Origin: Cyclospora cayetanensis
Taxonomy: Eukaryota; Apicomplexa; Conoidasida; Eucoccidiorida; Eimeriidae
Length of the DNA: 64,000 nt
NCBI RefSeq assembly: GCF_002999335.1
Contig: NW_020312770.1
Location: 88,824-152,823 of the forward strand
Direction: 5' to 3'
A program made the position numbers and the translations under genes. Numbering within the stretch: position 1 is the first letter of the stretch; every line of letters begins with the position of its first letter. A model generated the notes under the pieces. It was given only the letters and a program-made list of their open reading frames with translations. It searched no databases and was not told where the DNA came from. This document shows positions 23,858 through 37,557 of the stretch, piece by piece.

Positions 23858-26005
23858 CGGAAAGGGCCGTTAGTGGGGCATTACTGGAAGCAAAGCGTGC
23901 AGAAGGGCTGAAACGCGCCCTAATCCAGGGCATTAGTAGCCAGTCTGGATGCGAAGTGCGCAAAGCCTGAATCTACACTACTGCTGGAGACCTGTTGTGG
24001 ATGGAAACAGGGGCAGAGGCACACCCCGCGAGGATCCGAGTCAGAATTGTGCCACATGGAACACAGGATGACCAGAAGCCTCTCTACGCAAAGCGAGGAG
24101 GAACTCGACGATGTAAGGGAAAGGGGAACAAGAAAGAAGTTCTTAACACAGTGCTGATGCGATTCCACATAGGGCGCGGGTCTCCGCCTTCAGCACATCG
24201 AACGCAACACAAAGAGCAGAGAAAGAGCATTACAAGAGACGCTTGCACAGCATACCTTGATGAAGATTTTTTTACGAGGAAAAGAACATGTCCCAAGAAA
24301 CTTGCACACCTACTTGCATGTAAGAGGACCCCTCCAAGGCGCGCGCTCACGGTGCAGCCAACCTGGGAGAGAAATGACCTTCTATCAACTCAGGGGAAGC
24401 GTTTTACTTCAACGACTCCCCACGACGATGGAAAACGTGTAAAAGGTGCAATGTATGTCTACTGCAAAGCGTATTTCATGGTGGGTCTGTGTCACAAGTA
24501 CCCCCGAAACGGCGCATCCTGTTTCAATGTAAGGAAGAACACTCTACGTAGCCTTTTAATACATCTCTGTACGCAACGTACTTGGGGTTTTTGAGATTTT
24601 CTGGCCCTAGTTGCTCTCCATCTTTTTCCCTTGAACTTGACTCTAGGTATAGTGGAGTACTTCTGCTTGGGTGAGGGCAAGAAATACGCATAACCAAACA
24701 AGTTTAATCAAGCAACGATCCTGTGGTGATGAATGAACGTGTATTCACCAGCCATCAGTGAGAGTCTTCAATTTCTGCAACTCCATGAGGACCCCGAACC
24801 GCGTCACAGCTGGGTAAGTTACACTTTCACTGTCCACTTTGGTGAGATCGCGTCTAAGATCAGCACTCACGAGGTGGCTGGCATGGTTGTAGTAACCTAT
24901 TGTGCTTCTTTGGGCATGCTAGGTGTTTCATATCAGTATCAGCGTAGTCTCCATGCCTGTTGAGTGGACTACGCATTGCGCATGTGGGACTGCAAGCTGA
25001 CTTCGAATTAAGCTAGCCGAGCTTTTTCTTGCTTCTTAAGCCAGGACTGTGTGCCCTTGAGTGGATGACCACGGGGCCCAGGAAAAAGCAGTACAGTTTT
25101 TTTCGGAAGGTGAAAAGAAAATCTGATTGAATACGTTTTTTACCCTGCTTGGAGTCTCCGACTGTTGCATGAAGCACAATGAGGAACCTGGCACAGCGTA
25201 ACCCACAGTTCGTATGCATCACGATTAATGCTTAAAAGGCAAGCTAAAGTGGTCGTACAAGTATACAGCCTGCTTCACGGGGGAGGAACGAGCTGGGATC
25301 TGCAATCCATCCACTTCTTTTTGCTGTAATGGGAAGAGCTACCACAGGTGGCGTAGCAGAAAAAAGCAGAAAGTGTCTACAGTTTATCTTTACTACTTTA
25401 GCCAGAGGGAGCATATCGGTGGCTGCAGAAGGCATCCCTTGTACTTTTCCTGCATGTAACTTCCAGCGTTGAGGAAAAGCTATGCTACAACCCCCGGTCC
25501 CCAAAAGCAAGTGGACGTACTGCTGATGTACTTTCGTTTTTTTAACAAGTACTACACAAATCTGCGCGAACCCGATGGAATCGGGCTTTCCCACGCCCGA
25601 CCATTTGCGCCCACGGCCTGCATGGTGCCGCCCTATCGGAAACGGGCAACTAATGCTACGCTTTGGGAAAAGCCTGTGGTTCAACAGCCCAGAGAGGTCT
25701 CTGATCTGATGCCTTTTATTGGCTGCTGATGCACTGAGGGATACGTGAGAAGCAAGTAGTTGAGATAAAATCCTAAGCCACCACCAGCAGTTCAATGTCT
25801 GTCCTTTGACCTATGGTTACCTTTACCTGCACAATGTTGCTGAGATCCCTAGGTTTCCAGGTGCATTACATTTAGTTCTTCGTTGCTCTATTCTTCCCCG
25901 TGTCCGACTGCCGAATGATACTGCCGCGGTTTCGGCGCGCAAACAACACTGCAAAAGCCAAAATTGACCAGGTTGGAATTGGGGGTGACGCTGCACACTG
26001 TGACT
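23858..26005. other. Intergenic region with a candidate first exon
   Basis: This stretch separates the starts and ends of two minus-strand genes. One candidate plus-strand exon is 24733-24813, an ATG followed by 26 codons to a perfect GTAAGT donor (ending RHSW). A possible partner is the open frame ending at 25729, with KYYTNLREPDGIGLSHARPF and VPPYRKRATNATLWEKP, which looks more protein-like than its surroundings. I cannot join them with confidence, and no family is recognised. Confidence 0.25.
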
Positions 26006-29000
26006 CTAATCTGGGTCGCTCAATCGTACAGACCCCATCACCTTTCCAGGAGGTTCTTTAGGTAGCTCAGGAGATACCGTACGGGAAGCAATGATACTTC
26101 GTAGGCCTTGTGCTGTTGGCAAATCCAGATGTGCCTGCCCCGTGTTATTCTCCGGGGGCCTGAATACCCTGGAGGCTACTGCACCGCTAGTGGAGTCTCG
26201 GACGACGCTACGAATACTCAGCTTTAGAGCATCTTGTTCCATAGCAGCGGGGTCGAGGAGATTCAATGACGCACCGACTTCCGCCCTTGACCCCTTTATA
26301 CCAGCGGCCTTTGCTACGCCACTTCCATAACCTGCAGGCTTTCTAAGGACTGCGGATGATGCGGAGCCCGCTTCGCCAGCCAACAAGCTATCAGCACTAC
26401 CCAAGAAATCGTCCTTTCTTTTATGCAGTAGACCAGAGAGTGCACTGGGCTGGGGAAGAGCATCAGACGGCGATGGTGCCCTTGAAGAAATCGAACTTGG
26501 AGGGGGCAAAGGACTAGGCGAGGTGCTGTGGGGCGCCTCATCATCCTGTGTGTCTGACACCGAAGAAAGATCCGAGAGTCCCTGGAGTGGAGAAGGGATG
26601 GACGAAGTGCGCCCTCTAGGAAGTCTAGAGGACTGACTGTAACCCATCATCGAGCTCCGTTCCATGTTTTCCTTTCCGAGGAAGGGTTGGGAACTGAGCA
26701 AAGTTCTCGAGGCACTAGAAAGTGGCTTCAGTAATCTGATGTCACTGGATCTCTGGGCAGTAGGGGCGCTTCCGGTGGCAGATTCTGCCAAGTGGGTCTG
26801 CGGTAGAGTGACAGGTTGCCAAGATTCTACGCCTGAATCGATGGGAGACGCCTCAGGTTGTTGTACCGTCAAATACCCTTGGCCAGACGCGCGTCCCTCT
26901 CTCCCCTCCAGTCTGTGCCCTGTAGCGGGAAGGTTAAATATGGAGAGCGGTAAGTGGCGCTCCATGCGTTGCTCTGGGAACCGTTCAGGCAGCGAGTGCC
27001 CACTATGAGATCTCTGTGAGTCTTTCCCTGCAAACAGTTTCACAGAGATCGTATACAGGAATCGCACTCAACGCGAAGATTCGCGCAGCGGCAGCCTGTG
27101 GATTTTACATGGTGGAGAGCGAGATAAAGCACTTTTAAGAACTCTTAAAAAGGCGTCATGAACTCTTCCTGATTAGAAGCGCGACACTATAAAGCAAGTG
27201 TTGCGTTACCTTTAGTCAGATCCTGGTTTCTTTCATTTGACTGCTCGCTTGAAACGGTGCCTACTACGATGTCTGCCATGCGCCTCAAATCAGGAAGGTA
27301 CAAATGCGGGTCTTCAGCTGCAGGACTATCCCCATACTCGTCCTCAACCATTTCGATGGCGTGGTGAAGGAGGATGTACTTGCCCTGAGCGGAAGTCATG
27401 CCCTCTGGAATGGTGGGCCTCGCAGCAACTCTACCGGCCTCCTTGGCCTTGCTGTATCGAAACACTTTCTTTTCAACATATTCTAGGCCTTCTCTGCTCA
27501 GGATAAAGTCGGTACAGTACTTAATAAACGAAAGGGCCTCCGCAATTGACGCTGCTGAGGACAAGACACGTAAAATTCGAGGCGGCAGAACCTCATTTAA
27601 AGCTTATTTAACCACCCACGAATCACCCCATGGTATTACTACTTCGCCTGTCGCAAATGATGCGCTCTTTCGTTCCCTCACATCACTACCAGCTCTCTCG
27701 CTTTTTCTTCCCTCTATGTCACGGTTTTGATGCACGCTAACGTGTATTGTGTAGTCGCCTTCTAGTCAACACATTGCCGCCCTTTTCAGCGTGGTGGACA
27801 TATAGACGAAGGTCCTAACAGCGCGCATACAAGTTGTTTCTTACTGCTTGCATCCTCTAGTTTCTGCGAGGAGTCGGTGTCAGTCAGCAAGCGGGTCTCA
27901 CTAAGGACACGAGGTCTAAACTGCATGTCTTGCTCGGTGCCTCTGAACGGCATAGAGGCCTTCTGTGTTCTGCTGCTGTGGCACGTGCCCTCACCGCCTC
28001 CACCCGCTTGCGGACCAACGAGATGTGTGATCGGGAGACCCATGGTACTCTGGGATGGTTGTAAACCCAATTCTGGTGCTGGCAGAAGAACCGCGGTTTC
28101 GCATGTACCTCTTGTACAATCGAGTACTCTCAGGGGTGCCACTTGGCAACCTGTTCTTGGGGGTTGGGGATGAAAGATCTGCTGAGCGGTAGGTGACGCT
28201 GAAGTGCCTGCAGAGGGCTGCAGTCCGACAATGCCTGCGCCTTCCCGTGGAACTTCCTGTACGGCTCCGTCCATTGCACACCAGTTCGCGGAGGCTTTGT
28301 GACGGTTCACAGCCATTGCAGCGTTCATTTCACCATCAGTGCTCCCTACATCGCTTGTTTCCATAGAAGATCTCGAGATATAGCGCGGCTCTACTGTAGT
28401 TCCCTGCAGTTCCGTTACTGCCAGCGGAAGCATTTCGTTAGGAGGCGCAGCTTTAAGAGGAGGAGGCCCGGCAGAGTGCTTCGGCTGCGTCCTTGTACGG
28501 AGGGGACTATGAACCGCGGAATGGTCTTGGCTACACGGAACCTCACGCAGCTCCCATCCTGCCTGATCTAGACGGTTTATACTCCTTGGAGACCAATGAT
28601 GCTCATGTCTCCTGTTTGCACTATTTTGAATACACACGTAGAGAGGGGCAGTGGCTGCCCATGGCGGACAGGCCAAGTCCGTGGTATCCTGCTGCGGGTA
28701 GTCCTGCAGCCGCATGATATCCACAGCCAGCAGCACCTACTTTGCGATTCTGCCAAATGCTGCTCAACCCAATCATAAGGGACTCCCAGCATCAGTCCAA
28801 AACAAATGACACTTTTAGTTATTGTGGAGACCGTACCACACACGGCAGGCCGTGCTGCATAGCATATTTCTCATCGGCCGTTTTTCGCTTGTGCAAGAGC
28901 TCAGTGGCCATCATAATGCGCTCCACCAAAGGCTCTAAGCGCGGGTTTGTGTCCTTAAGGGCCTGCAAGGCCCTACACACAGTCTCTGCACACTGCAGGC

Positions 29001-30477
29001 TGCCCTCTGTGAGCCGCTGCTTCGTCTCAAGCGCCTCCTCAAAGTGGCGGAGCAACGCATGGGCGATGTCGATGTACCCCCGAACAATCGTCATGTCTAC
29101 TTGAGAGCAGTTTTCTGCAAACAACGTAAGATCACGGACATTTCCAATTCCTCCAATCAATGCCATGAAAACACTGTAATTTTACTGAAGGCCTATGGTC
29201 AAGACATCTTCCAGAGGCTCGTGACGCGGTGATATAACGAATTCAGGCATCATACAGGTCTTTGAAGGACTATCAAGCAAGAAAAAGCCAGAGGCACGGC
29301 TCTTGAGAATTTGTCTCGCGGAAGCAGTGCTGTGTGGTATTACGGGCATGCAGGTGGATTCTACACACAAGGTAGACAGCGACGTTAAAGGAATCATGGA
29401 TAAGGTTTCCATCACTACTATCTAGATACAAACCATGCGCTACACCAGCGCTGGTCTGGCGAAGGGCCCCTCGAAAGCAGTCCGTACTAGCGGTGTCTCC
29501 AGCACTGTCGTGATTCAAATTTTGGTCGGCCCTCGCCCAGTACTCCTGGATTCTTGGCGAGTCGACGACATCCTGTGCAGACGAGGAAGACGAGGCATGT
29601 CTATTGGGCTCCTGAACCTGCTCTGAAGTACAGTAGATCTCCTTTCCAGCATCTTCTTCGGGGGGCAAGCAGTTGCACGGCTCCTGGGTCCCCACGGGAA
29701 TGGCAGCCACATACCACAGAGTCACAATCAAAGAGATAAAAAAAGCCCGACAAATTAAACGAGCATTCGCTTTGACCAAGACAAGTGAAGCCATATCCCG
29801 AGGTAAACAGCATCAGCAACAGCTACCGCCTTACCTGCTTCAAGCTGTCCCAGCCCATCCGTTCTGGTATCTCGACCTCGTTAGATGCTTCAGGCTTTGA
29901 ATCAATGGTCACTGCCGTTAGTGCAAGTGCCTGAGGCTCCTTGGCACCGGGTGCTGTCCGTCTGACTGTGGACGCCTGCATCTGCTGTTGCGCGACACCC
30001 GGTAAGGCGGCACCTGGCCCCCGAGCCATGTGGTGTCGACGCCACTCCACTTCGCCATAGTACTGAGCGTCTGCAGTTGTTTAATTGGAGAAGATACACA
30101 GAAAGAGCCAGTATCCTCGTATCCTTCATGGTTTGAACGGGGTCTATTCAGTGCTAGGCTTCCATGGACTCTGCCTAGCCGCCCTGTTCGTCGGTTTTTT
30201 AAACCCAAGCATGCACTCGGATTTACACAGTATTATTCAAATACGGGCTAAAAATGCGTTAACATTTATTTCTTAGAGCAGCGACGATGAACTTTTTTGG
30301 ATAGTTTTACACTGGATGCAGAAGGGATGGAGACAGGCATTGGAAGCAATCGAAGGCGGGGCAGACACACGAAAAGCGGGCAGTGTGAGACAAAGAGACA
30401 TAAAATAGTAGGACGATAGCCAAAATGTCACTTACACAGTTCATTTCTGGCATTGATTTCCTCGAGGGGTGGTGGTG
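26006..30477 (-). CDS. Ser/Pro-rich multi-exon protein, function unknown
   Basis: I do not recognise this product. Predicted minus-strand exons are 30436-30477 (HHHPSRKSMPEMNC), 29835-30062, 29430-29683, 28837-29173, 27831-28703, 27210-27591 and 26006-27027, giving about 1,045 residues in phase; the 5' end is probably incomplete. The 28837-29173 exon encodes a helical region (MTIVRGYIDIAHALLRHFEE and following). The 27210-27591 exon encodes another helical region (SIAEALSFIKYCTDFIL). The 27831-28703 and 26006-27027 exons are Ser/Pro/Thr-rich and low in structure, with phosphosite-like SP and RSS motifs. The 27210/27027 junction is well supported: both sides are phase 1 with a TTTGCAG acceptor. 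The 29430 donor and 27591 acceptor are weak. A hydrophobic run near 29700-29794 could be read as a signal peptide for a shorter protein, but a strong GTAAGG donor upstream and a GACCCAG acceptor make it more likely intron. Confidence 0.55.
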
Positions 30478-33400
30478 CTGAGGGAAAATTGCAGGCACTG
30501 TAATTCACCCCTTGCACACCTTAAAACATGCCAATGAAGGGCGCACTGTAGTGAGCTCTACCGGCGCAAACTGTTCTACTCCCTCAAGTATAAGCCTGAG
30601 CTGACGTACTGCTTGCGCGTGCACCACTTAGAAATGTAGGGTTAGGGCGTGAATGTACTGCTTACGCGTGCACCGGATGACAGTGGTCCCCCGTTGTAGG
30701 CCGTGGACAAATGGGGCCTTAAAGCTATCAAAGGCACCTCTAGTTCCGCTACGCATTATCCTGCAGCAATAGAAACTTTGGCTGAGCTGTGATTAAAGGG
30801 CCAAGCCCAAACAGCACAAGCTCCAATGCGTGTCCGTTGGATGCCCAGAGCCTGGCCGTCGCCATGAGCGCCTCACTCTACAACCAAATACTCATGGAAA
30901 CATGCGGAGCCCTGAAACCGCTCTAATTTCAGTGTCTAAGGTTGCTTGAGGACAAAAACGGCAAAACCAAGATGTTTTCTGTGTTTCCCCGCAATGGCTT
31001 ACCAGCAGGCGAGTCGGAGGGCGTAAATCTCCCACTCAGTCCACTTCTCCTAAGTCAAGATCTCCTGAGTGCATATAGAAAGGGAAAGACAGCTTCCTGT
31101 TTCAAGAGTAGATTTTGTGCACGGCGGTCAGGAGCACAAAAGCCGAAGCCCCAGCCGTGGGAGGCCGCAATGGACCACAACTGCGACGACGGCAAAAAAC
31201 AAATGAAAAAATGTAGGGGGCAGCCAAAGAAAACTAACAGGAACACTAGCCGAAAATAATACGCTGAGGTCCTTTGGGAGTTCGGATGCTACCTAGGTGT
31301 GTATACTTTTGCTGTGCAAGCCAATGGCCCAATGTTTTACTGGCCGCTAAGCAGAGAATGTAGGGCGGTATGGTCTCACACTTAGACAGGCTCGGTCATC
31401 CTTTAATATTTGCTTGTATTTGTGACAGATATAAGCTTTTTAATGAAATATTATTGAGAAAGCTTGTCGATATTGCTGAACCCTACAGTCGAGTGGGCTG
31501 TCCTCCGTATGTGCAGCTGCTACTCAGGATCGATGGGCCATGCCATGCAGGACAAACGCTCTCCTAGACAGATCCCGTTCCACGTGTGGAAACAACTTCT
31601 GCACCTGTCCTTAATGTAATACGATATATGGTAGTGTCTTCGGGGCTTTGTATGCAAACAAACAACTCCATACCCGTCGTGGTTTGTGCCATTCACCTCA
31701 ACTTGGCAGCACAGCGTGTTGTGGCTCGCTTCAGCAAGTTTGTCCACGGACTCAGCACTTAGGGACCAGATAAAGCAGCTGAATGTATCATAAAACGGGG
31801 TGCTCTGCAGCGCAGCATCTCCACTACACCACTGCAGCTTTGATAATTGGACTCTGGCCCTATTCCCAGTAGAAAATGTGCTGACCAATTCTTTGCTTTG
31901 TGAGAGATGTTTGTGCGCTGATGACACCCTATTGAGTCTAATCCTTACAGGCCACCTGTATCCTGTGATGGCAGTTGTCGGTGGGCCGGGTTACAAGGTG
32001 TGTAGCAGGCACAGCCACATCTGAACGAATGTAGCTAGACAATCCAATCTGCATCTGGATTTAGGGTGAGTACGCGACAAGTGCCTGGTTCGGCTGTTCT
32101 GATATCCTATGGGCTGTCGATTAATGCTATCTGAATACTAAAAGGGTTAATATTGTGCCTAATGACCCAAGTTGTTGCAGCGGACAAGCCACACAAGGGC
32201 GCGTTCTACAGTGACGACTTTATTCATGGAAGATTTACTATTAAAAGTGCTCTGCGTTTTCTATCTGCTGAAGAGTCGGCTGATTGCATAGCACAATGTA
32301 TGTTGTTTGCCTGCGCACTAAGTGCTTTTTGAAGCCGGATGTAAATGAATCAAGTGCGCAAAAGGGTGGACGGTCATGCATCCAAGCTACGCTCTCTCCC
32401 CTCCAACCCAATTTTTGCCTGATTGTGGTAGGGACAGTACGGAGATTGCTTATAGTGGTATTTCGAAACCTTATGGGAAGCCAAAATATGAAATAGGGGC
32501 TCGATTACCATTGTGAAGCCATGAGAGGGACTCGGCAATTTGAGAATAGCAAGAGATTCAGAGCAATCAAAGAACTCCAGAAAATTGGGCGGAGCATTTA
32601 CTCGTACATTTTTTGTCACGGAGAACGCTTATTTAGCTTCACATGCTGACAATGAGGGCAATACTGCGGTACGCTAAGCTGCACTGCGCAAGAGAGTGAG
32701 AATGCTCGCAGTCCTTACGGGTTGAAGTAACACGCACGTCCGTTGTGCTGTCTCCTTTGTTCCGGAACTATGTGTGCTGAGGACAGGACGAGATTGCAGC
32801 ACTTTGAATCAAAAAGGTTCTCTTCTTCAGAGGTATGCCTTGAAGTATATGCAAGGTTTTGAGGCGGAGTCGATCGGAAGTCTTTGAAACCACTGTTGCT
32901 GGCCAGGACCATCTATGTCTACGGTGTCTAAGGTTTACTTCTCTATCTGGATCTTCCATTGATTCAGTCGTCACCAGCAATCTAGTAAGTCAGACCTCTT
33001 TCTTAGCAGTAAACAGGATATCTAGCGGACACACGGGAATACTCGCCGCTATGCAAAAGCCGCATGTTGATGCTATTTCATATCGAAAGCAAAAGTTTTA
33101 AAAGAGAAAACATCTTATGATAGAGGATCCCCGCTCCAACACTGGGGTACTTTGCTAGCGGAAAATCATTCTCGGAGTTGGGGATCTCATCTAGCAGAGG
33201 TACGCAGAGTGGATTATTGGTGTACACAAAACGGCCACTTTACTGGAGTACTGTCGGACGACTGCGCGGAAGGTCGATGTAACGATCCATCTGTTTCTTC
33301 AAGAAGACGCTCAACTTCAGACTCAATCTAAACAAAATGAAAAGTTACCAAATATTTCTTGAAGGAGCTGCCCCCTTTGCCTACTTGAGCCCCTCAGGAG

Positions 33401-35739
33401 GCCGACACGAGCGAAGAGAGTTAGCTAGGGTGTATGTGTTTGCACAATCCGAGCGATCACAGCCAGTTGCACATAAAAAAACCCACATAAAAAAAATTGT
33501 CGCATATGCCAAAATGCGTCTTCGTGTGTCAGGCTAATAATACTCTGCAGCAAATAAGCAATAAAACAGCCATAACAATTATTCAGTTTTCACTAATTCT
33601 TTGCTCAATGTTACTCATACATTGGAAAATGATACGGCGTGTGCTGGTTTGCGTCCGCCTTTTCCCAAACTCCAATTACGTGTGCTCACTTTTCGTACCT
33701 ACCAATCGAGAACAAAGGCATGCAAGTTTAAGAAGGTATTTCCGCCCTACCGCCACTACCCCAGCGAATCAAAACCGCAAGCAGCAATGCACGCGACGAG
33801 GGCAAAGGTTTTATTGGGCCAAAAATAAAAATGGAAGGGAAGAAAGACACAACGCCACTAGCCAACAACGGCAGGACGATACCCGCACGGCCGCGGCGTC
33901 CCAGTGACTCGCCATGGCTAGAGCGCTAAAACATGAGCGCCTATTTTTAGATAACAGAAGAGACAAAGGGTGTTCAGCGATGCTTGCAAGTACGAATTTG
34001 TTTAGTGGTGCCTCGGCGTCTCACAATGCAGTGTCTGGGAATGCGTGGCCGATGCGATATCAGGTGCAGCATAGTTTACTTCAAAGCACCAATATAGGCA
34101 TAAGGAACTGTGTGTAGAAATAATACCCGAGTCTGTCTGTTCACAAATCTGAATGTAGTGAACACCGTAGCATCAGTAAACATAAACACTTCAAGCAGGC
34201 CCATTGATGACCTCAGCCATTTCAGGCAGAGCCTATGTCTGACAAGGAAAATTACCACTAAGCACAATCAATGGCGTCCATGTCGACTAGCCTTGTTGAT
34301 CGGATTGAATAAGAAAGACCCCGCAGATGCCGACGGTTGCAACTGCCCTTTCATCAATCACTGGTGCTGACGTTCCCCACCCTATTTGACGAGAAGCTTC
34401 CTTCTAGTGTATCCTCGGCGTTCGACAGTTTGGAGCTTTACCATTTACACGATCCCTTGTAATTTTAACACCTATACGGGGGTCAATCGCCGGCGCGCCA
34501 AGTTTGTGAGTGGTATGGGTCAGCCTGAAGTCTTCTTGGGAAGCCATTAAAGGGGTTGTGAAAACTTCAACTTTAGGAAAATCGATCGATTAGGAATGTG
34601 CCTTGATTGCCGCGAGAACTGTGAGTAACCTTTCCCTCATGACGGCAAAAGTCTTTCTCTGCTCGCTCTCTGGTACGCCTCGTACGTCCTGCTGACCCAC
34701 GATGGCCAAATCTCCAGGCTTGAAGCTCACAACGGACCGCTAGCTATCATCGTTCCATCCTTGCCTTCCTCGACATTTGTGCACACGACGCATCCATACA
34801 CATTACATCAACTGACAAAGCATGCCTTCCTGCCTACTGTGGACCTACTGTGTTCACATTAGCTGGCGGTCCGGACTCTACTGCCTCAACAGGTGTTGCG
34901 CCACCGTCAACGTCCCTCGGCAGATTGTTTCTTCAGCCAGTTGTTAGCAAAACTTGAAAATTGACCTAACAAAAGACGTTCTCAAAACTCGGAAATGGTT
35001 GTAGGAAAACCTCACACCCCACTGCATTTACAGACAGGGGATGAACGGGGAACAGCTGCATTCAACCAGGAGGTGCTACCTGATTTGTGGTCTCTGCAAG
35101 AAGACACTCAGTTTCATACTGAGGACAATTTGAATAGAGAGGTCTGGAGTGCTATGCACGAGAGTTCCTTACCCCTTGTAGCGAGCTGAACCACACAAAG
35201 GCATTTTCTACTACGTCAGTTATGTTTGATTCTAGATTTAGTGATGGCTTGAGCACTTGGTTTTTTGTAGTTCTTACTCTTACTTTATTCGAGCATTAAT
35301 TAAAAGCATGAAAATACAATGCTGTGTGAGTAGGCGCTGGATGCTATATGCAGTTAGCAGTGATTTCTTGGACTGCTTAATGTCTGCAGCATCCACCACC
35401 CTAGCTGTCCCTAATTCCGTTATGCCTATGGCTCCAAGGGGTTCTGTATTGGCAATTTGATGTCTTCAAACAACTTTACAAAACACTTGCCTTATCTCTA
35501 CACCCGTCTAAAAGACATTTGTCTCCGCAGGGTGACCATTACTAAAACGTTCCAGTTCGTAGGACTGCATGGCCTGATGCACCTGTGCTACGCTCATCCA
35601 CCCATTGTGGATGTAGTGGAATGCCGGGCCACCGTTCAACATTTTAAAAATTTACTCTACAACTTTTGACCAGTCGATATTCTACTATCTTTAACAACAG
35701 GCTAACATAAAAGTGTGTGGCAATGGGTACTTAAGGTGG
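30478..35739. other. Gene-poor region
   Basis: This 5.3 kb has no reading frame I can support as a gene. Open frames are short and overlap on both strands; a Lys-rich one at 30942-31259 and one at 33497-33907 look compositional rather than coding. Local features are a 20 bp direct repeat near 30606 and 30655 and a short TTAGGG-like pair between them. The region may contain older, unrecognisable retroelement debris given the element that follows. Confidence 0.45.
30606..30674. repeat. Short direct repeat, 20 bp, 49 bp apart
   Basis: The units at 30606-30625 and 30655-30674 are identical except at one position (GTACTGCTTRCGCGTGCACC). Between them lies TAGGGTTAGGG at 30637-30647, which resembles a telomere-type repeat but has the TTAGGG unit rather than the TTTAGGG unit of this chromosome end. 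Confidence 0.7.
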
Positions 35740-36748
35740 AGAAACGCCTCTTGGGGCGACAGAGGCCGCCCTGCAAGCTAATGTAAACGCGCTGTCTCCA
35801 CCGCTGGCAGAAAGGCATGTTTTATCAGTCGCTGCAATGTGAATGCATGCATCCATGAGGCTAGGCCAAGCAGCAAAGCATAACGGCAGTAAGGATTGGC
35901 GAGTGTCCGAAGTTATCATCAGCCAGTTTGAGACTGAGCTTGCTTTTTACTCTATTGATATAGAGAAACTACTGCTCCTTAAGGCGTGATCATTGGAAAA
36001 AAGCACTTCAATGATGGCTCTATTCATGCAGAGGTCATCTAATGCAAAGAGTACTACCACTCAACTCTTCATACAAGCCCTGAGTCGTCGGTCTCTGCTG
36101 ACGACAGCAAGCTTTGGGAGGCTGCGACAGCCGAAGCAGAAGAATCGTTGAATAAACACTTATTTCGCTAGATATTGAAGTATCAATCGCACGCGCCACA
36201 AATTACACGGGCAACGGCTGCAGTGGCTTTAAGGTTGTATATCTGAGGTGTACGTGGTGGTCCAATGACGGGTAGAAGCTCAGACACTAAACAACCGCCC
36301 CGTTGGGCTTCAACATATCATAGACTTCTTTAGAAATCAGGAACGAATAAGCTCAAATCCTATGTCTCTGGCTGGAAAGGAGGAGCCGAATCAAGGTCCA
36401 AAACCAATGGATGTCGCTCCAGCGAGCCACCCCTAGCCCACACCCTAGAGCGGACAAAAACTAGGACGGGATCTGTGGAAGAAAGACTGATGGACTCCAA
36501 GCTCTGTGCAACCCCTAACAGCCTCCCCAAAACGCATCTGCAAAAGGCCACGAACTGAAGAACAGTGCTGGTTTCAGCGGAGGCAGGCTGCTTGACGAGG
36601 AGAGAAAGTGCATTAGTGAAGCGGAAGGCTACACAGGTCGATTGCGGTGAAGCGGGCCACGGTGGACAGAGTTTTAGTCGGGGCTTAACTGCGGGCCAAT
36701 CCTGCACTGGTGTTAGCTCATGTCAGTAGACAAAAGTCGCAACCGTTG

Positions 36749-37010
36749 CTTGACACTGGGTTAACATTGGATTTCTTATCAGAGGGGACAGCGCATGAAA
36801 GCAGTCGCTCAGTCCCCGTTTTTAGCGCAGTCCCTGAGCCTCGAATTTGCAAACGGGTTGCAGGACGCACGGATTGGCAAGCATAGGACAATCAATTGCT
36901 AAATTCCAATAGGATGTGGTTTCTCTGCGCACAGTCAGAGACGTCAATGTCGGACTTCTGCAACATGCTGTAATCGTTGGTATGCCATAAGTGATTCAAC
37001 GGAAGGTACA
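36749..37010 (+). pseudogene. Retropepsin remnant (copy 1)
   Basis: The catalytic DTG triad motif is present in LDTGLTLDFLSEGTA, but frames are interrupted soon after. Position before the RT fragment fits gypsy pol order (protease, then reverse transcriptase). Confidence 0.6.
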
Positions 37011-37557
37011 AACGCTGCCACAGCTGTGCCTTGCAGAGTTTAGTAGGCTAGGAAGCGCTGAAAAGAAGCAACCCCTGGTTCCCTTAACAATGCATGTACA
37101 GTCAATGTTGAGCAAGGTAGAGTTGGAGCCATGGCAAGGTGAGGCAGGAGCTTTCTTGCGGACGGCTCAGCATTGCCGTAAGAAAAGCTAGTTCTGAGCA
37201 TGCATCCCATCTTAGTTGCTTTGGAATTGACTCTTTATTAAGCAGTTCGATCTCTAGCCAAAACGTTGGCCGAAGAACATCAAGAATAGGCGGATACCAA
37301 GTCGGAATTTGCGAACGTGCAAAACTACCACGAGCTGCTGGCAGACTGGCCATCAGCTGATCTTCCAGGGCACCGTATTAAGCCAATCTACAAAGCGAGC
37401 CCAAATCAGTTTTCGTGGAAGCCGGCGCCTTCGTAGGAAGAAGGGGAGAGTGTGCGGCAGTCGGATGACCTAGTGAAGAAAGGTAAAATGCAGGACTTTA
37501 TCGCCGCTTCTGAGTAATATATGGTGTTGGTGCCGAAAGGACGGACGCTGGATTACG

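Noticed and set aside
29684..29794. Signal-peptide-like start on the minus strand
   Set aside because: It overlaps a T-rich stretch between a strong GTAAGG donor (29834) and a GACCCAG acceptor (29684), so it is more likely intron, though a short secreted isoform cannot be excluded.
31520..31927. 135-codon minus-strand ORF
   Set aside because: Protein-like in length but no recognisable motif, and it lies in a gene-poor, repeat-derived block with similar frames on the other strand.
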